Shown here piece after piece: positions 47,900 through 56,929 of a stretch of 64,000 nucleotides of DNA (positions are counted from its first letter, which is position 1; every line of letters starts with the position of its first letter). The notes beneath the pieces are model-generated. The model was given only the letters and a program-made list of their open reading frames with translations. It had not been told where the DNA came from and ran no database searches. Position numbers and translations under genes: made by a program. This DNA is from JAWLGZ01 sp041690635 (GTDB lineage: Bacteria > Pseudomonadota > Gammaproteobacteria > Thiohalomonadales > Thiohalomonadaceae): positions 682,001-746,000 of the forward strand of contig JAWLGZ010000001.1 of assembly GCA_041690635.1 (NCBI GenBank), in the 5' to 3' direction.

Positions 47900-47916
47900 T
47901 AGCGTATGCTGTAGCA

Positions 47917-48858
47917 ATGAACAACGAGAGCAAACGCGCCCTGAAGGGCGCCAGCAAGACCGCCCGCATCCCGATCAAGGTGGAGCCGCGCGCCCCCATC
48001 GCCAAACCCGACTGGCTGCGGGTGCGCTCGCCGTTCGGGCCGGAGGTGACCCGCATCAAGGGGATCCTGCGCCGCCACGGGCTGCACACGGTCTGCGAGG
48101 AAGCAGCCTGCCCCAACCTGGGCGAATGCTTCCGCCACGGCACGGCGACCTTCATGATCATGGGCGGCATCTGTACCCGCCGCTGCCCCTTCTGCGACGT
48201 GGCGCACGGCCGCCCGGAGCCGCTCGACCCGGCCGAACCGGAGCAGCTCGCCGAGACCATCGGCGCCATGGGGCTCCGCTTTGCGGTGATCACCTCGGTG
48301 GACCGGGACGACCTGCGCGACGGCGGTGCCGCCCACTTCGCCGCCTGCATCGACGCGGTGCGTCGCCACGCACCGGAGACCGGCATCGAGGTGCTGGTGC
48401 CCGATTTCCGCGGCCGCCAGGAACGGGCGGTGCCGATCCTCGCCGAGACCCCGCCGGACATTTTCAATCACAACCTGGAGACGGTGCCGCGGCTCTACCG
48501 CAAGGTGCGGCCAGGAGCCGATTATCAGACCTCGCTGGATCTGCTGAAGCGGTACGGTGATACCCACCCGCTCGTACCCACCAAGTCGGGGCTGATGCTG
48601 GGGCTGGGCGAAGAGCGCGACGAACTCCTCGTGGTTCTATCCGATCTGCGTGCCCACGGCTGCACCCACCTGACCCTCGGTCAGTATCTGCAACCCAGCC
48701 GTCACCACCTGCCGGTGGAGCGGTTTGTCCCCCCGGACGAGTTCGCCGACCTAGGCGAGATCGCCCGCGAAATGGGGTTCACCCACGTGGCCTCCGGCCC
48801 GCTGATCCGCTCCTCCTACCATGCCGAACGGCAGGCCGCCGGCGAGGCGGTGGAGTGA
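47917..48858 (+). CDS. lipA: Lipoyl synthase
   Basis: 313 residues. A radical-SAM enzyme inserting two sulfurs into octanoyl-lipoyl domains. Radical-SAM cluster C86-x3-C90-x2-C93 (ICTRRCPFC), auxiliary cluster C60, C65, C71 (VCEEAACPNLGEC), and the C-terminal RSSYHAER that supplies a Ser ligand. It starts at ATG 47917, 17 bp after the MITE-like element, which therefore forms part of its leader. Confidence 0.97.
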   Translation: MNNESKRALKGASKTARIPIKVEPRAPIAKPDWLRVRSPFGPEVTRIKGILRRHGLHTVCEEAACPNLGECFRHGTATFMIMGGICTRRCPFCDVAHGRPEPLDPAEPEQLAETIGAMGLRFAVITSVDRDDLRDGGAAHFAACIDAVRRHAPETGIEVLVPDFRGRQERAVPILAETPPDIFNHNLETVPRLYRKVRPGADYQTSLDLLKRYGDTHPLVPTKSGLMLGLGEERDELLVVLSDLRAHGCTHLTLGQYLQPSRHHLPVERFVPPDEFADLGEIAREMGFTHVASGPLIRSSYHAERQAAGEAVE

Positions 48859-49598
48859 CCGAAATCGCCCGGATCATCGAGGCGTTCCTGCTGCCGCCTG
48901 GGGGACCGCTGCTGCTGATCGCGGTCGGCCTGCTGTTCGCCCGCCGCCCCGTCGGCCGAGTCCTCGCCGCGATGGGCCTGGTGCTGCTGTGGGCCTTCAG
49001 CCTGCCGGTGGTCAGCCACCTGTTGATCGACCCGCTGGAGATCCATCCGCCCCTGGATGGCGCCTCAGCCCGCTACGCCGACGCCATCGTGGTGCTCGGG
49101 GGCGGGCGCTACCCGGCCGCCCCCGAATACGGCGGGGATACCCTCTCCACTAGCAGCCTGGAACGGGTGCGCTACGCGGCCTTCCTGCATCACGCCACCG
49201 GACTGCCGGTGATCGCCAGCGGCGGTGCGCCATTCGGGGAGAGCGGCAGCGAAGCGCTGCTCATGGGCCAGGCGCTGCGGGAGCTGGGGGTGATGGCGGT
49301 GTTGACCGAGGATACAAGCCGCAACACCTGGGAGAACGCCGCCTACACAGAGGCAGTGCTGCAAAACCGTGCCTGGCGCCGCGTCCTGCTGGTAACACAC
49401 GCCTGGCACATGCCGCGGGCGCTGCAGTCCTTCGCGGCCACCTCCGTGGACACGGTGGCCGCCCCCACCGCCTTCACCACCAGTAACCGGAATGCACCGC
49501 CCCTGCTCCAGTGGCTGCCGAGCGCCAACGCGCTGGCAACCAGCCGCCGTGCGCTGCACGAGTGGTTGGGGATGCAGTGGTATCGGATCAGGGGCTAG
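48855..49598 (+). CDS. YdcF/ElyC family membrane protein (DUF218)
   Basis: 247 residues from a GTG at 48855 overlapping the lipA stop (GTGA). Two N-terminal membrane helices (about 15-30 and 36-54), then the DUF218 domain (ADAIVVLGGGRYPAAPEYGG, LPVIASGGAPFGESGSEALL, TSRNTWENAAYTEAVL, LLVTHAWHMPRALQSF). ElyC affects peptidoglycan or undecaprenyl carrier use in E. coli; the enzyme activity is not established. Confidence 0.88.
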   Translation: MTEIARIIEAFLLPPGGPLLLIAVGLLFARRPVGRVLAAMGLVLLWAFSLPVVSHLLIDPLEIHPPLDGASARYADAIVVLGGGRYPAAPEYGGDTLSTSSLERVRYAAFLHHATGLPVIASGGAPFGESGSEALLMGQALRELGVMAVLTEDTSRNTWENAAYTEAVLQNRAWRRVLLVTHAWHMPRALQSFAATSVDTVAAPTAFTTSNRNAPPLLQWLPSANALATSRRALHEWLGMQWYRIRG

Positions 49599-49880
49599 GG
49601 GCTCGGACCAAGACCGTCGCGCAGCGACTCATTCCCTAGAGCACCGAACAGATAAATGGGCCAGCCGTAGGAGCCCGCCCCCGCGGGCGAATGGGCCTAC
49701 GGGAGCAATCGAGGGCTGAAGCGGCTTTGCCGCTATTCGCCCCGAGGGCCGGGCCGCTCCTGCCCATTCATGCGCGCGCGGCATTCGTCCTTCCGTGGAC
49801 ATCGCTCCTATGGAGCAAAACGATTAAGCAACGCTCGGTTTAGCTGTTCGGTGCTCTAGCCCCTAGCCCCCAGCCCCTTC
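49588..49880. repeat. Composite repeat region: heptamers, 16-bp inverted repeat, REP
   Basis: The outer arms are GGGGCTA-type heptamers (about 49590-49603 and 49857-49878). Inside lies the perfect inverted pair CTAGAGCACCGAACAG (49636-49651) and CTGTTCGGTGCTCTAG (49844-49859), and within that a REP-like palindrome GTAGGAGCCCGCCCCCGCGG (from 49668). No gene is visible in the 283-bp gap. Confidence 0.75.
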
Positions 49881-49881
49881 T

Positions 49882-51210
49882 TCAATTTCCCTTCCCCTCA
49901 TGGATCAACTGCCAGCGACCGTGATCGTTGCGGGCCAGGTAGAGCCGTTTGGGCATGTCGCTGGAGAAGGTGTCGGAGCGGTAGCGCTGAAGGAAATTGG
50001 CCACCACCAGGGGGCGTCCGGCACTGGCCGAGGCGGGATAGTAGAACAGCGACAGGTTTTCGATCCCGACGCTTTGCCACTGCTTGCCTGCAAAGACGTC
50101 ACGCTTGCGCGCGCGCCAGCGCGCCAGATTGAGCCCGCCGGATCGAAAATCGGCCGCATAGTGGTCGAGGTAGCGCCCCACCTCCATACTCTCCCAGTCG
50201 CTCCGCCAAGCCGTCAGTGCAGCGACCAGTTCGTCGCGCAGCGACTGCCACTCCCCAGCCGCCAGCCACTCCACCCGTTCGGTGATGATCACCGGCGTCA
50301 CCCCGGGATGGATATACCCCGCGAGCAGGTCGAGATCGATATTGGGCAGCACCACGCACCCCTCGCTGTCGAGCGGCGGGCGGCTGTAATACGCCGTTTC
50401 GGTGCCGTGTAGCCAGATGCCGTAGCCGGTCTTGCCGAGGCGCCGATCCAGTTCGTTGGGGTAGTTGAGCGGGAAGGCGCCGCTCCCGTATTTGTCCGGC
50501 AGTTCGTTGTCAGGGATGTGGCGGGTGACGAAGTAGACCCCCTCGGGGGTACGCAGATCCCCCCGCACCGACTTGTTGCCGAGCAGCTTGCCGGTACTCA
50601 CGTAGAAGTCGCGGATCAGCCGCGGCGGCCCGCCGGCCGGGTCACGCTCGAAGATGTAAAGCCGGTGGTTCGCCTTGTCCACCAGCAGCGCTGTCTCGAC
50701 CGACTCCCCCAGTTGCAGCAGGCTGCGGGGATAGAGATCAGCCGGCATCGCCTCCAGATGGGCCCGCAGCCGGACCTCCGCCTCCTCCCGCAACTGGAAC
50801 AGCGCCTCGCGCCCCAGGTCGTTCTGGGCAATGAATCCGCCGCCGCCGATGTCGGTCAAGGTCCGGGTGCTGGCAAGCAGCAGGTCGCCGCGGATCAAAT
50901 GGGCGAGATGGAAGGTCGGCGCGCGCCGGGTCAGCTCTCCCAGCTCCACCAGCGCCTCGGCCAGGCGGCCGGACTTGAAGTAGAGCAGCCCCCTGAGGAG
51001 GCTCGCCTCGTGGTCTCCCGGGTGGTTGGCGAGGCGCGTTTCGAGGCGCGCAATGGCCTGCTCCAGCCGGCGCTGTGCGGGCCGGATGTCACGGGAGGCG
51101 GGCAGCGAGTCCACCAGCGCCAGACGGGGGAGGACCGGAGGCTCCGATCCGAAGGCGGAAGCGGCAACCGCCGGAAGCAACAGGAGAAGAAGCAGTGAAC
51201 GGGGTCTCAT
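49882..51210 (-). CDS. L,D-transpeptidase (YkuD) with TPR-like and NTF2-like domains
   Basis: 442 residues. Signal peptide (about 1-22), a helical repeat region (35-170), a YkuD catalytic domain (about 180-330) with GIWLHGTETAYYSRPPLDSE followed by GCVVL (catalytic His and Cys), and a C-terminal NTF2-like Cds6 domain (about 335-440). It resembles E. coli YafK/DpaA-type enzymes that act on peptidoglycan-bound lipoproteins or cross-links; the specific activity is inferred. It overlaps the upstream TPR-NTF2 gene by 4 bp (ATGA), so they form an operon. Confidence 0.9.
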   Translation of the reverse strand: MRPRSLLLLLLLPAVAASAFGSEPPVLPRLALVDSLPASRDIRPAQRRLEQAIARLETRLANHPGDHEASLLRGLLYFKSGRLAEALVELGELTRRAPTFHLAHLIRGDLLLASTRTLTDIGGGGFIAQNDLGREALFQLREEAEVRLRAHLEAMPADLYPRSLLQLGESVETALLVDKANHRLYIFERDPAGGPPRLIRDFYVSTGKLLGNKSVRGDLRTPEGVYFVTRHIPDNELPDKYGSGAFPLNYPNELDRRLGKTGYGIWLHGTETAYYSRPPLDSEGCVVLPNIDLDLLAGYIHPGVTPVIITERVEWLAAGEWQSLRDELVAALTAWRSDWESMEVGRYLDHYAADFRSGGLNLARWRARKRDVFAGKQWQSVGIENLSLFYYPASASAGRPLVVANFLQRYRSDTFSSDMPKRLYLARNDHGRWQLIHEGKGN

Positions 51211-52244
51211 CGCCGCTGGGTCTTGAGGCTCTTCTCCTCACGAATCAACCAGCGCCCATCCCGCTCCACCAGGGTGATCGCCTTGTGTGTGCGATCGCGG
51301 TAATTCGGCGCCTCGTAGTCCTGTACCACGGAAACCGTCACCTCCCCCGCGTTCCGGTCATCGACGGTGATCTCGTTCAACTCCACCTTGATCCAGGCAG
51401 GGCGGGTCAATCGCTGGCGCCGCTCTGCCTCCCAGGCGGCACGTGAGCTACCGTCCTCGGGCAGGTAGTCGGGGGCATACGCATCGAGATAGCGGTCGAC
51501 ATCCCGATCGGACCAGGCGATCGCCCACCTCTCCAAAGCGGCAAGCAGGATTTGCTCCAGCGGCGGGGCGGGAGCGGTGTTCGGCTTCTGCGGCGCCTCC
51601 ACCCGCGCGACCTGTACCGACGGCTCGGACTCGGCTACGGGTTGAGGTGTGGTGGGAGCAAGCGCCGGCTCGGGAGCCTTCTCATTCGGGGCCGGGTCGG
51701 CAATGACGGCGACGGGCGTGATTGCCGCGGGCTCGGTGGACGCCACTTGAATCGGCACCGGCGACCCACCCCCGAGGCGGGTAATCAACTGGAGTTTTGG
51801 CGGCTTCACCTCGTCTTCGAGGCGCAGCGCCTTCACGTAGGAGTCGCGCGCCATCTCCACGTAGACGGTGCTCAGGTTTTCGTAGATGGTGGCGTAGCTC
51901 TCGCGCGTACGGATGCCCTGCTCCAGTATATCTTTCGCCTCTTCCAGGCGACCCATGCGCGCGTAGAGGGCGGCCAGGTTATTGTAGGGTTCGGGCAGAG
52001 CAGGCCGTTCCTTGATCAGGGTGCGATAGAGGGCGATGGCATCCTCGGTCTGGCCGGCGCCGGCCAGTGCCGTGGCCTTGAGAAAGCGCGCACGATCCGA
52101 ACTGGAGCCCGTCCGTTCAAGCTCGAGCAGAGCGACGGCGTGGTGCCCCGCCTGGATGCGGCGTTCGACGCTGTCGAGGGCATCGGCCGAAACGCCGCTG
52201 GCGGCGAGATACAGGAAGGTCAGCAGGGCGAAGCGTGGCGTCAT
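51207..52244 (-). CDS. TPR protein with C-terminal NTF2-like (Cds6) domain
   Basis: 345 residues. Signal peptide (about 1-20), TPR units (about 22-140, including LPEPYNNLAALYARMGRLEEA and YATIYENLSTVYVEM), a long Pro/Ala/Glu-rich linker (about 155-225), and a Cds6-type NTF2-like domain (ILLAALERWAIAWSDRDVDR to the end). It shares the C-terminal domain type with the L,D-transpeptidase encoded next to it, suggesting a partner in the same periplasmic complex. Confidence 0.82.
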   Translation of the reverse strand: MTPRFALLTFLYLAASGVSADALDSVERRIQAGHHAVALLELERTGSSSDRARFLKATALAGAGQTEDAIALYRTLIKERPALPEPYNNLAALYARMGRLEEAKDILEQGIRTRESYATIYENLSTVYVEMARDSYVKALRLEDEVKPPKLQLITRLGGGSPVPIQVASTEPAAITPVAVIADPAPNEKAPEPALAPTTPQPVAESEPSVQVARVEAPQKPNTAPAPPLEQILLAALERWAIAWSDRDVDRYLDAYAPDYLPEDGSSRAAWEAERRQRLTRPAWIKVELNEITVDDRNAGEVTVSVVQDYEAPNYRDRTHKAITLVERDGRWLIREEKSLKTQRR

Positions 52245-52535
52245 CGGCCATCCTCATGTTCTGATTGTTTCAATCGCATCCGGGTGCGCTCTCCCGCGAT
52301 CTTTCCGGCCCGCGTCACCGGGCGGACGCATGCACCGATCCGGTCAGAAGACGGCAATCGATTATAACAGCGCACCGCACCGGTTATAACAGTCCTCCCT
52401 GAGGGGGCATTTCCCGGACGCGCTCCCAATGGGAGCGCTGGCTTCCGGGGAAACAGGGCGCTTACAATGGCTCTTCCACGGAAGAGGCAAGCGGCCTTGA
52501 TGGCCGGAAACAAAAAAATAGACGGGAGAAGGGAC

Positions 52536-54146
52536 ATGTCGGCCGGGGACAGACACCTTGCGCGTGTCGAGCAGCTTATCGACATCGGCATCGCCCTATC
52601 GGCGGAGCGTGACACCAACCGCCTGCTGGAACAGATCCTGGTCGGCGCCAAGACCATCACCAGCGCCGACGGCGGCACCCTCTACCTGCGTGAGAACGAC
52701 ACGGTCAGGATGGAGATCATCCGTACCGATTCGCTGAACTTCGCCATGGGCGGCACCACCGGTGAACCGGTCCCCTTCCCGCCCATTTCGCTATTCGATG
52801 GAAACGGACTTCCGAACGACCGGATGGTGGTCACCTCGGCGGTCCTTCACGAGCGCACCATCAATATCCCCGACGCCTATGACGCCGAGGGGTTCGACTT
52901 TTCCGGTACCCGCGCCTTCGACGCCAACACCGGCTACCGCTCCACCTCCTTCCTCACCGTGCCGATGAAGAACCACGAGGGGGAGATCATCGGCGTGTTG
53001 CAACTACTGAACGCAATGGACGCGTCAGGCAAGGTGGTCCCATTCGACGATACCGCCCAGCGCCTGGCCGAGGCGCTCGCCTCACAGGCGGCCATCGCCC
53101 TCACCAACAAGCGGCTGATGGACGATCTGAAGGCGCTGTTCGAGTCCCTGATCCAGCTCATTGCCGACGCGATCGACGAAAAATCCCCCTACACGGGGGG
53201 GCACTGCCGGCGCGTGCCGATCATCACTATGATGCTGGCGGAAGCGGTCAGCCGGGCCGGAAAGGGACCGTTGGCGGAGTTTGCTCTCACCGACCGTGAC
53301 CGGTACGAACTGGAGATCGCCTCCTGGCTCCATGACTGCGGCAAGATCGCCACTCCCGAGTACATCGTGGACAAGGCGACCAAGCTGGAGACCATCCACG
53401 ACCGCATCCACGAGGTGGACACCCGCATCGAGGTGCTGAAGCGGGACGCCGAGATCGCCGCGTTGCAAAAGAAACTTGCCCTGCTGGAAAAGGGGGAGAC
53501 ACCACCGGACACCATCGATGAGGGCCTGGCCGCAGCCCTGGCGCGTCTGGACGAGGAGCGGGAGTTCCTACGCCACGCCAACATCGGCGGCGAGTTCATG
53601 GACGAGGAGAGGAAGGCGCGCGTGCGTACCCTCGCCGAACGCAGCTGGCACAGTCCCAAAGGGGAGGCCCCCCTGCTGGACGAGGACGAGGTCTACAACC
53701 TCTGCATTCCGCGCGGCACCCTCAATGACGAGGAGCGGACGGTCATCAACAACCACATCAGCGTCACCATCAAGATGCTGGAGGCGCTGCCGCTGCCGAA
53801 ACATCTGGCGCGGGTACCGGAGTTCGCCGGCGGCCACCACGAGAAGATGGACGGTACCGGCTATCCGCGCGGGCTCACCCGGGAGCAGATGTCGGTGCAG
53901 GCGCGAATCATGGCGATCGCCGACATCTTCGAGGCACTCACCGCCAAGGACCGGCCCTACAAGAAGGCGAAGACCCTGTCGGAATCGCTGCGCATCATGG
54001 GCTTCATGGTCAAGGACCGGCACATCGATCCGGACCTGTTCCGTATATTCATCGAGGAGAAGGTCTACCTGGCCTACGCCCGCGAGTATCTGGACCCCTC
54101 ACAGATCGACGAGGTGGACCCGGCGGCGCTTCTCCCCGCCTCCTGA
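52536..54146 (+). CDS. GAF domain plus HD-GYP-type phosphodiesterase
   Basis: 536 residues from the ATG at 52536, which has GGGAG seven bases upstream; starts at 52467 or 52500 are possible. A GAF domain (about 10-180) precedes an HD-GYP domain with YTGGHCRRVP, the HD pair in SWLHDCGKIATPEY, and GHHEKMDGTGYPRGLTREQM, the GYP signature. Such domains hydrolyse cyclic-di-GMP. An insertion with a coiled coil (about 300-370) separates the HD and GYP parts, longer than usual. Confidence 0.9.
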   Translation: MSAGDRHLARVEQLIDIGIALSAERDTNRLLEQILVGAKTITSADGGTLYLRENDTVRMEIIRTDSLNFAMGGTTGEPVPFPPISLFDGNGLPNDRMVVTSAVLHERTINIPDAYDAEGFDFSGTRAFDANTGYRSTSFLTVPMKNHEGEIIGVLQLLNAMDASGKVVPFDDTAQRLAEALASQAAIALTNKRLMDDLKALFESLIQLIADAIDEKSPYTGGHCRRVPIITMMLAEAVSRAGKGPLAEFALTDRDRYELEIASWLHDCGKIATPEYIVDKATKLETIHDRIHEVDTRIEVLKRDAEIAALQKKLALLEKGETPPDTIDEGLAAALARLDEEREFLRHANIGGEFMDEERKARVRTLAERSWHSPKGEAPLLDEDEVYNLCIPRGTLNDEERTVINNHISVTIKMLEALPLPKHLARVPEFAGGHHEKMDGTGYPRGLTREQMSVQARIMAIADIFEALTAKDRPYKKAKTLSESLRIMGFMVKDRHIDPDLFRIFIEEKVYLAYAREYLDPSQIDEVDPAALLPAS

Positions 54147-54149
54147 TCT

Positions 54150-55220
54150 TCACCCGCAAAGGCGGGTGGCGAGCTCCTCGACCGCTTCCTCCACACCGTC
54201 GGGCGGTACCGGGGCGACCGGGCCGGCCCCGAGCAGCGCCTCCACCTCGGCGCCAAACCGCCCGGAGGCAAACGCTTCCGGTGAAACCGCACGGAAGGGT
54301 ACCGCGCCGGCCAGCCACTCGACCAGATACGGCTCCTCAGGCCAGTCGCCACGGGTCACATAGAGCACTGGAACGCCGCACCCGGCCGCCTCGGTGAAGG
54401 CGCCGTAGCCGGGCTTGGTGATGGAGAGATCGCAGGAGGCGAGCAGGTCGGGAACACCCATCCCGAGATCCTCCAATACGGCGACATCAGCACGATCCAT
54501 GTGCCACGACCGCTGCATGACCCAGCGTACCCCGGGCAGCACCGGCCAGGTTTCAAGCACGGGCGAACCATCGATACCGCCCAAGGTTACCAAGACGAGC
54601 CGTTCACCCGCCTCCAACCCAAGCGCTGCGTCGAGCTCCTCCCGACGCCGGCTCCCCACCGCCATCACCGGGCCGATATCGCGGGCGTACGGGAGCTCCG
54701 GCATCGGCATCGCCGGGCGGGTGCGCAGGAAAGGCACCGCCGCATAGGCCGTCTCCATTTGTTCGAGAATCACCGGCGCCTCCGGCCGCTCGGCGCAGTA
54801 GTGATGATAGATGGTGAGCCAGTTGAGGCAGCTCATGCCGATGGCGGGAATCCCGGCGCGGGTAGCGCCTGCCAGCGTCAGATAGGGCACATCGGCCAGC
54901 ACCAGATCCGGTGCGGCCCCTTCCAGTGCGCGCGCCACCGTATCGACCCGCCGCTCCCAGTCCCGGTGCAGTTCCCGGTAACCGGCCGCACTCGCCTCCA
55001 CATCCACCCGCAGGGCCGAATGCTGGCGCATGCCAAAGTCGTCTGCAGCGCACTGAAGGGCAAAACCGGGCGAGAAACGCTTCTCGAGCTGGCTGCACGA
55101 GGCGGTGGTGCGCAGCGTCACCCGCAGATCCGGCAGGCGGGTGCGCAGCGCATTGACTACCGGCGCCACCTGCGCGATATGGCCGAACCCGTGGGGGGAG
55201 ATGGCGGCGAGGAGGTGCAT
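54150..55220 (-). CDS. Glycosyltransferase-like protein (GT-B fold)
   Basis: 356 residues. N-terminal MHLLAAISPHGFGHIAQVAP recalls the Gly-rich first loop of MurG/UDP-glycosyltransferases; the C-terminal half has VLVTLGGIDGSP, then LLASCDLSITKPGYGAFTEA and GVPVLYVTRGDWPEEPYLVE, which is the donor-binding pattern of GT-B enzymes. The substrate is unknown. It converges with the HD-GYP gene with 3 bp between stops. Confidence 0.75.
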   Translation of the reverse strand: MHLLAAISPHGFGHIAQVAPVVNALRTRLPDLRVTLRTTASCSQLEKRFSPGFALQCAADDFGMRQHSALRVDVEASAAGYRELHRDWERRVDTVARALEGAAPDLVLADVPYLTLAGATRAGIPAIGMSCLNWLTIYHHYCAERPEAPVILEQMETAYAAVPFLRTRPAMPMPELPYARDIGPVMAVGSRRREELDAALGLEAGERLVLVTLGGIDGSPVLETWPVLPGVRWVMQRSWHMDRADVAVLEDLGMGVPDLLASCDLSITKPGYGAFTEAAGCGVPVLYVTRGDWPEEPYLVEWLAGAVPFRAVSPEAFASGRFGAEVEALLGAGPVAPVPPDGVEEAVEELATRLCG

Positions 55221-55222
55221 TC

Positions 55223-55330
55223 CTGGTCGTGGTCGGTGGTCGGGGTCAAGATGGTGAAGCGTCAGAGGTGAAGAGTGAAACGAAAGGCCAGCTCGCCGGG
55301 TCGCAACAGATTCGCTTCACGCCTCACTCG
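55223..55330. repeat. Heptamer arrays: GGTCGGT then GTGAAGA with inverted partner
   Basis: GGTCGTGGTCGGTGGTCGG is followed by GTGAAGC GTCAGAG GTGAAGA GTGAAAC, a spacer of about 35 bp, and inverted CTTCACG CCTCACT units. The last units overlap the 3' end of the sigma-54 activator gene and encode its final residues. Confidence 0.8.
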
Positions 55331-56660
55331 TCTCCTCCTCGTGCTTCACACCCGGCCCCAGCCCCTGAAGCTTGCGATACAACGTGCGCTCACTCACACC
55401 GAGAAGCCGCGCCAGTTCGCGCCGCTCGCCGGGAAAACGTGTCACCGCCCAAGCCAGATAGCGACTCTCCATCTCCTCCAGCGGCACAATCTCGACCGGC
55501 AGGAGCCCAAACTCGCTGCGCGCTCCCGCATCACCACCGCACTGCTCGGGTAGGTGTTCGGGCAGAATCTCCTCCCCATCGGTCAACAGGGCCGCACGCT
55601 CCAGCACATTTCGCAACTCGCGGATATTGCCGGGGAAAGCATAGTGCCGCAGGCAATCGAGCGCCTCTTTGCTCAGCCGCAGCCGCCGGCCGCCACCCAC
55701 CCGGCCCAACAGCGCCTCGCAAAGCAGCGGCAGATCCTCCAGCCGTTCGCGCAGCGACGGCAATTCGATCGGGAAGGCATTGATCCGGTAGTAGAGGTCC
55801 TTGCGGAAACTCCCCTCCTCCACCATCTCCCGAAGCCCCCTGTGGGTGGCACACACCAGCCGGAAATCCGCCTTCTGCGGTTCGATGCCACCGACACGCC
55901 GGAAGGTGCCGGTCTCCAGAAGACGCAGCAACTTCACCTGAAGCGGGAGGGGGATATCACCGATCTCGTCCAGAAACAGTGTTCCGCCCCGCGCCGCCTC
56001 CACCAGGCCAATCTTCTGCACCTGTGCGCCGGTGAAGGCCCCCTTTTCGTGGCCGAACAGTTCGCTCTCGAACAGCGTCTCGGTCAATCCGGAGCAGTCG
56101 ACCGGCACGAACGGTCCCTTGGCCCGTTCGCTGGCGTCGTGAACCGCCTGGGCCACCAGCTCCTTGCCGGTACCCGACTCGCCCAGCAGCAGCACCGTCG
56201 CCTCAGCCGGAGCCACCCGCTGCACCAGTTCCAGTATCCGGTTGAAACGTGGCGAGCGCCCGACCAGGCCGCCGGCGGCCGGATCGGCACTGGCCAGACG
56301 GCTATGGCGCATCACCTCCAGGTACCAGCGCACCCCGCCGGTCCCCTCGACCGGATGCACCTCCACCTCCACATGCTCCTCGCCACGCGGGGTATGGTGC
56401 AAATGCAGGTCGCGCTGCGGCAATCCGCTCTCCCGGCACGCAAAGAGCGGACAGCTCTCCCCTGCCTGATCGCATGGAAGGCGGTAGCGGTGGGAGACCT
56501 CGTAACAGCGATCACGGCCCACCGACACCACGGCACCGTACTCGCGCATGTAGACCCGGTTGGCCGCAAGGATGCGGTAGTCGGCGGCGAGCAGGACTGC
56601 CGGATCGGAGAGGGTATCGAGGAGCGACAACACCTCGGGGGGAATTGCCTGGTTATTCAT
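55317..56660 (-). CDS. PAS-domain sigma-54-dependent transcriptional activator
   Basis: 447 residues from the ATG at 56660 (a TTG 12 bp earlier is possible). It is not a receiver-type regulator: an N-terminal PAS domain with a Cys/His-rich segment (DRCYEVSHRYRLPCDQAGES, then CPLFAC) could bind a metal or Fe-S centre or sense redox. AAA+ domain: GESGTGKE, canonical GAFTGA, LFLDEIGDIP. C-terminal Fis helix-turn-helix (FPGERRELARLLGVSERTLY). It is divergent from the CDGSH-like small ORF. Confidence 0.93.
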   Translation of the reverse strand: MNNQAIPPEVLSLLDTLSDPAVLLAADYRILAANRVYMREYGAVVSVGRDRCYEVSHRYRLPCDQAGESCPLFACRESGLPQRDLHLHHTPRGEEHVEVEVHPVEGTGGVRWYLEVMRHSRLASADPAAGGLVGRSPRFNRILELVQRVAPAEATVLLLGESGTGKELVAQAVHDASERAKGPFVPVDCSGLTETLFESELFGHEKGAFTGAQVQKIGLVEAARGGTLFLDEIGDIPLPLQVKLLRLLETGTFRRVGGIEPQKADFRLVCATHRGLREMVEEGSFRKDLYYRINAFPIELPSLRERLEDLPLLCEALLGRVGGGRRLRLSKEALDCLRHYAFPGNIRELRNVLERAALLTDGEEILPEHLPEQCGGDAGARSEFGLLPVEIVPLEEMESRYLAWAVTRFPGERRELARLLGVSERTLYRKLQGLGPGVKHEEETSEA

Positions 56661-56726
56661 GGAAACTGCCAATTTCGGCGTATGGAGCGGGGCACTATGC
56701 CACGGAACGCCACGCCTGTGCCATCG

Positions 56727-56897
56727 ATGTCAGTCGCAGAACAGGACACGATCATGCCACACAGGCTGATTGGCGATTCCGTTCCGGAAGTTCGAAGCAT
56801 CCGCGTCGGTTCACATTATCGTTGCCTTTGCGGAAGTACGCGGATGCCCTGGTGTAAGAAAGGTGGGGAACCCGAACGAAAAAAGGCCCGTCCGTAA
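56727..56897 (+). CDS. Possible CDGSH-like iron-sulfur mini-protein
   Basis: 56 residues from ATG 56727 (MSVAEQDTIMPHRLIGDS), or 47 from ATG 56754, which has AGGA seven bases upstream. The core YRCLCGSTRMPWCKKGG resembles the CDGSH zinc-finger/2Fe-2S motif (CxCG, S, xxx, P, aromatic, C). However, it is one residue shorter between CG and S, and the canonical DGSH after the last Cys is KKGG, so the usual His ligand is missing. It could be a diverged or decayed member or chance. The TAA stop lies in the loop of the hairpin at 56884-56910. Confidence 0.4.
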   Translation: MSVAEQDTIMPHRLIGDSVPEVRSIRVGSHYRCLCGSTRMPWCKKGGEPERKKARP

Positions 56898-56910
56898 CCG
56901 GACGGGCCTT
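56882..56910 (-). terminator. Rho-independent terminator after the H-NS-like gene
   Basis: GGCCCGTCC pairs with GGACGGGCC across a 5-base loop. The minus strand continues into a run of six T (A-run at 56879-56884 on plus); the plus side has TTT. It can serve the minus-strand gene and, less well, the small ORF on plus. Confidence 0.85.
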
Positions 56911-56929
56911 TCAGTACCGATGAAACGTT

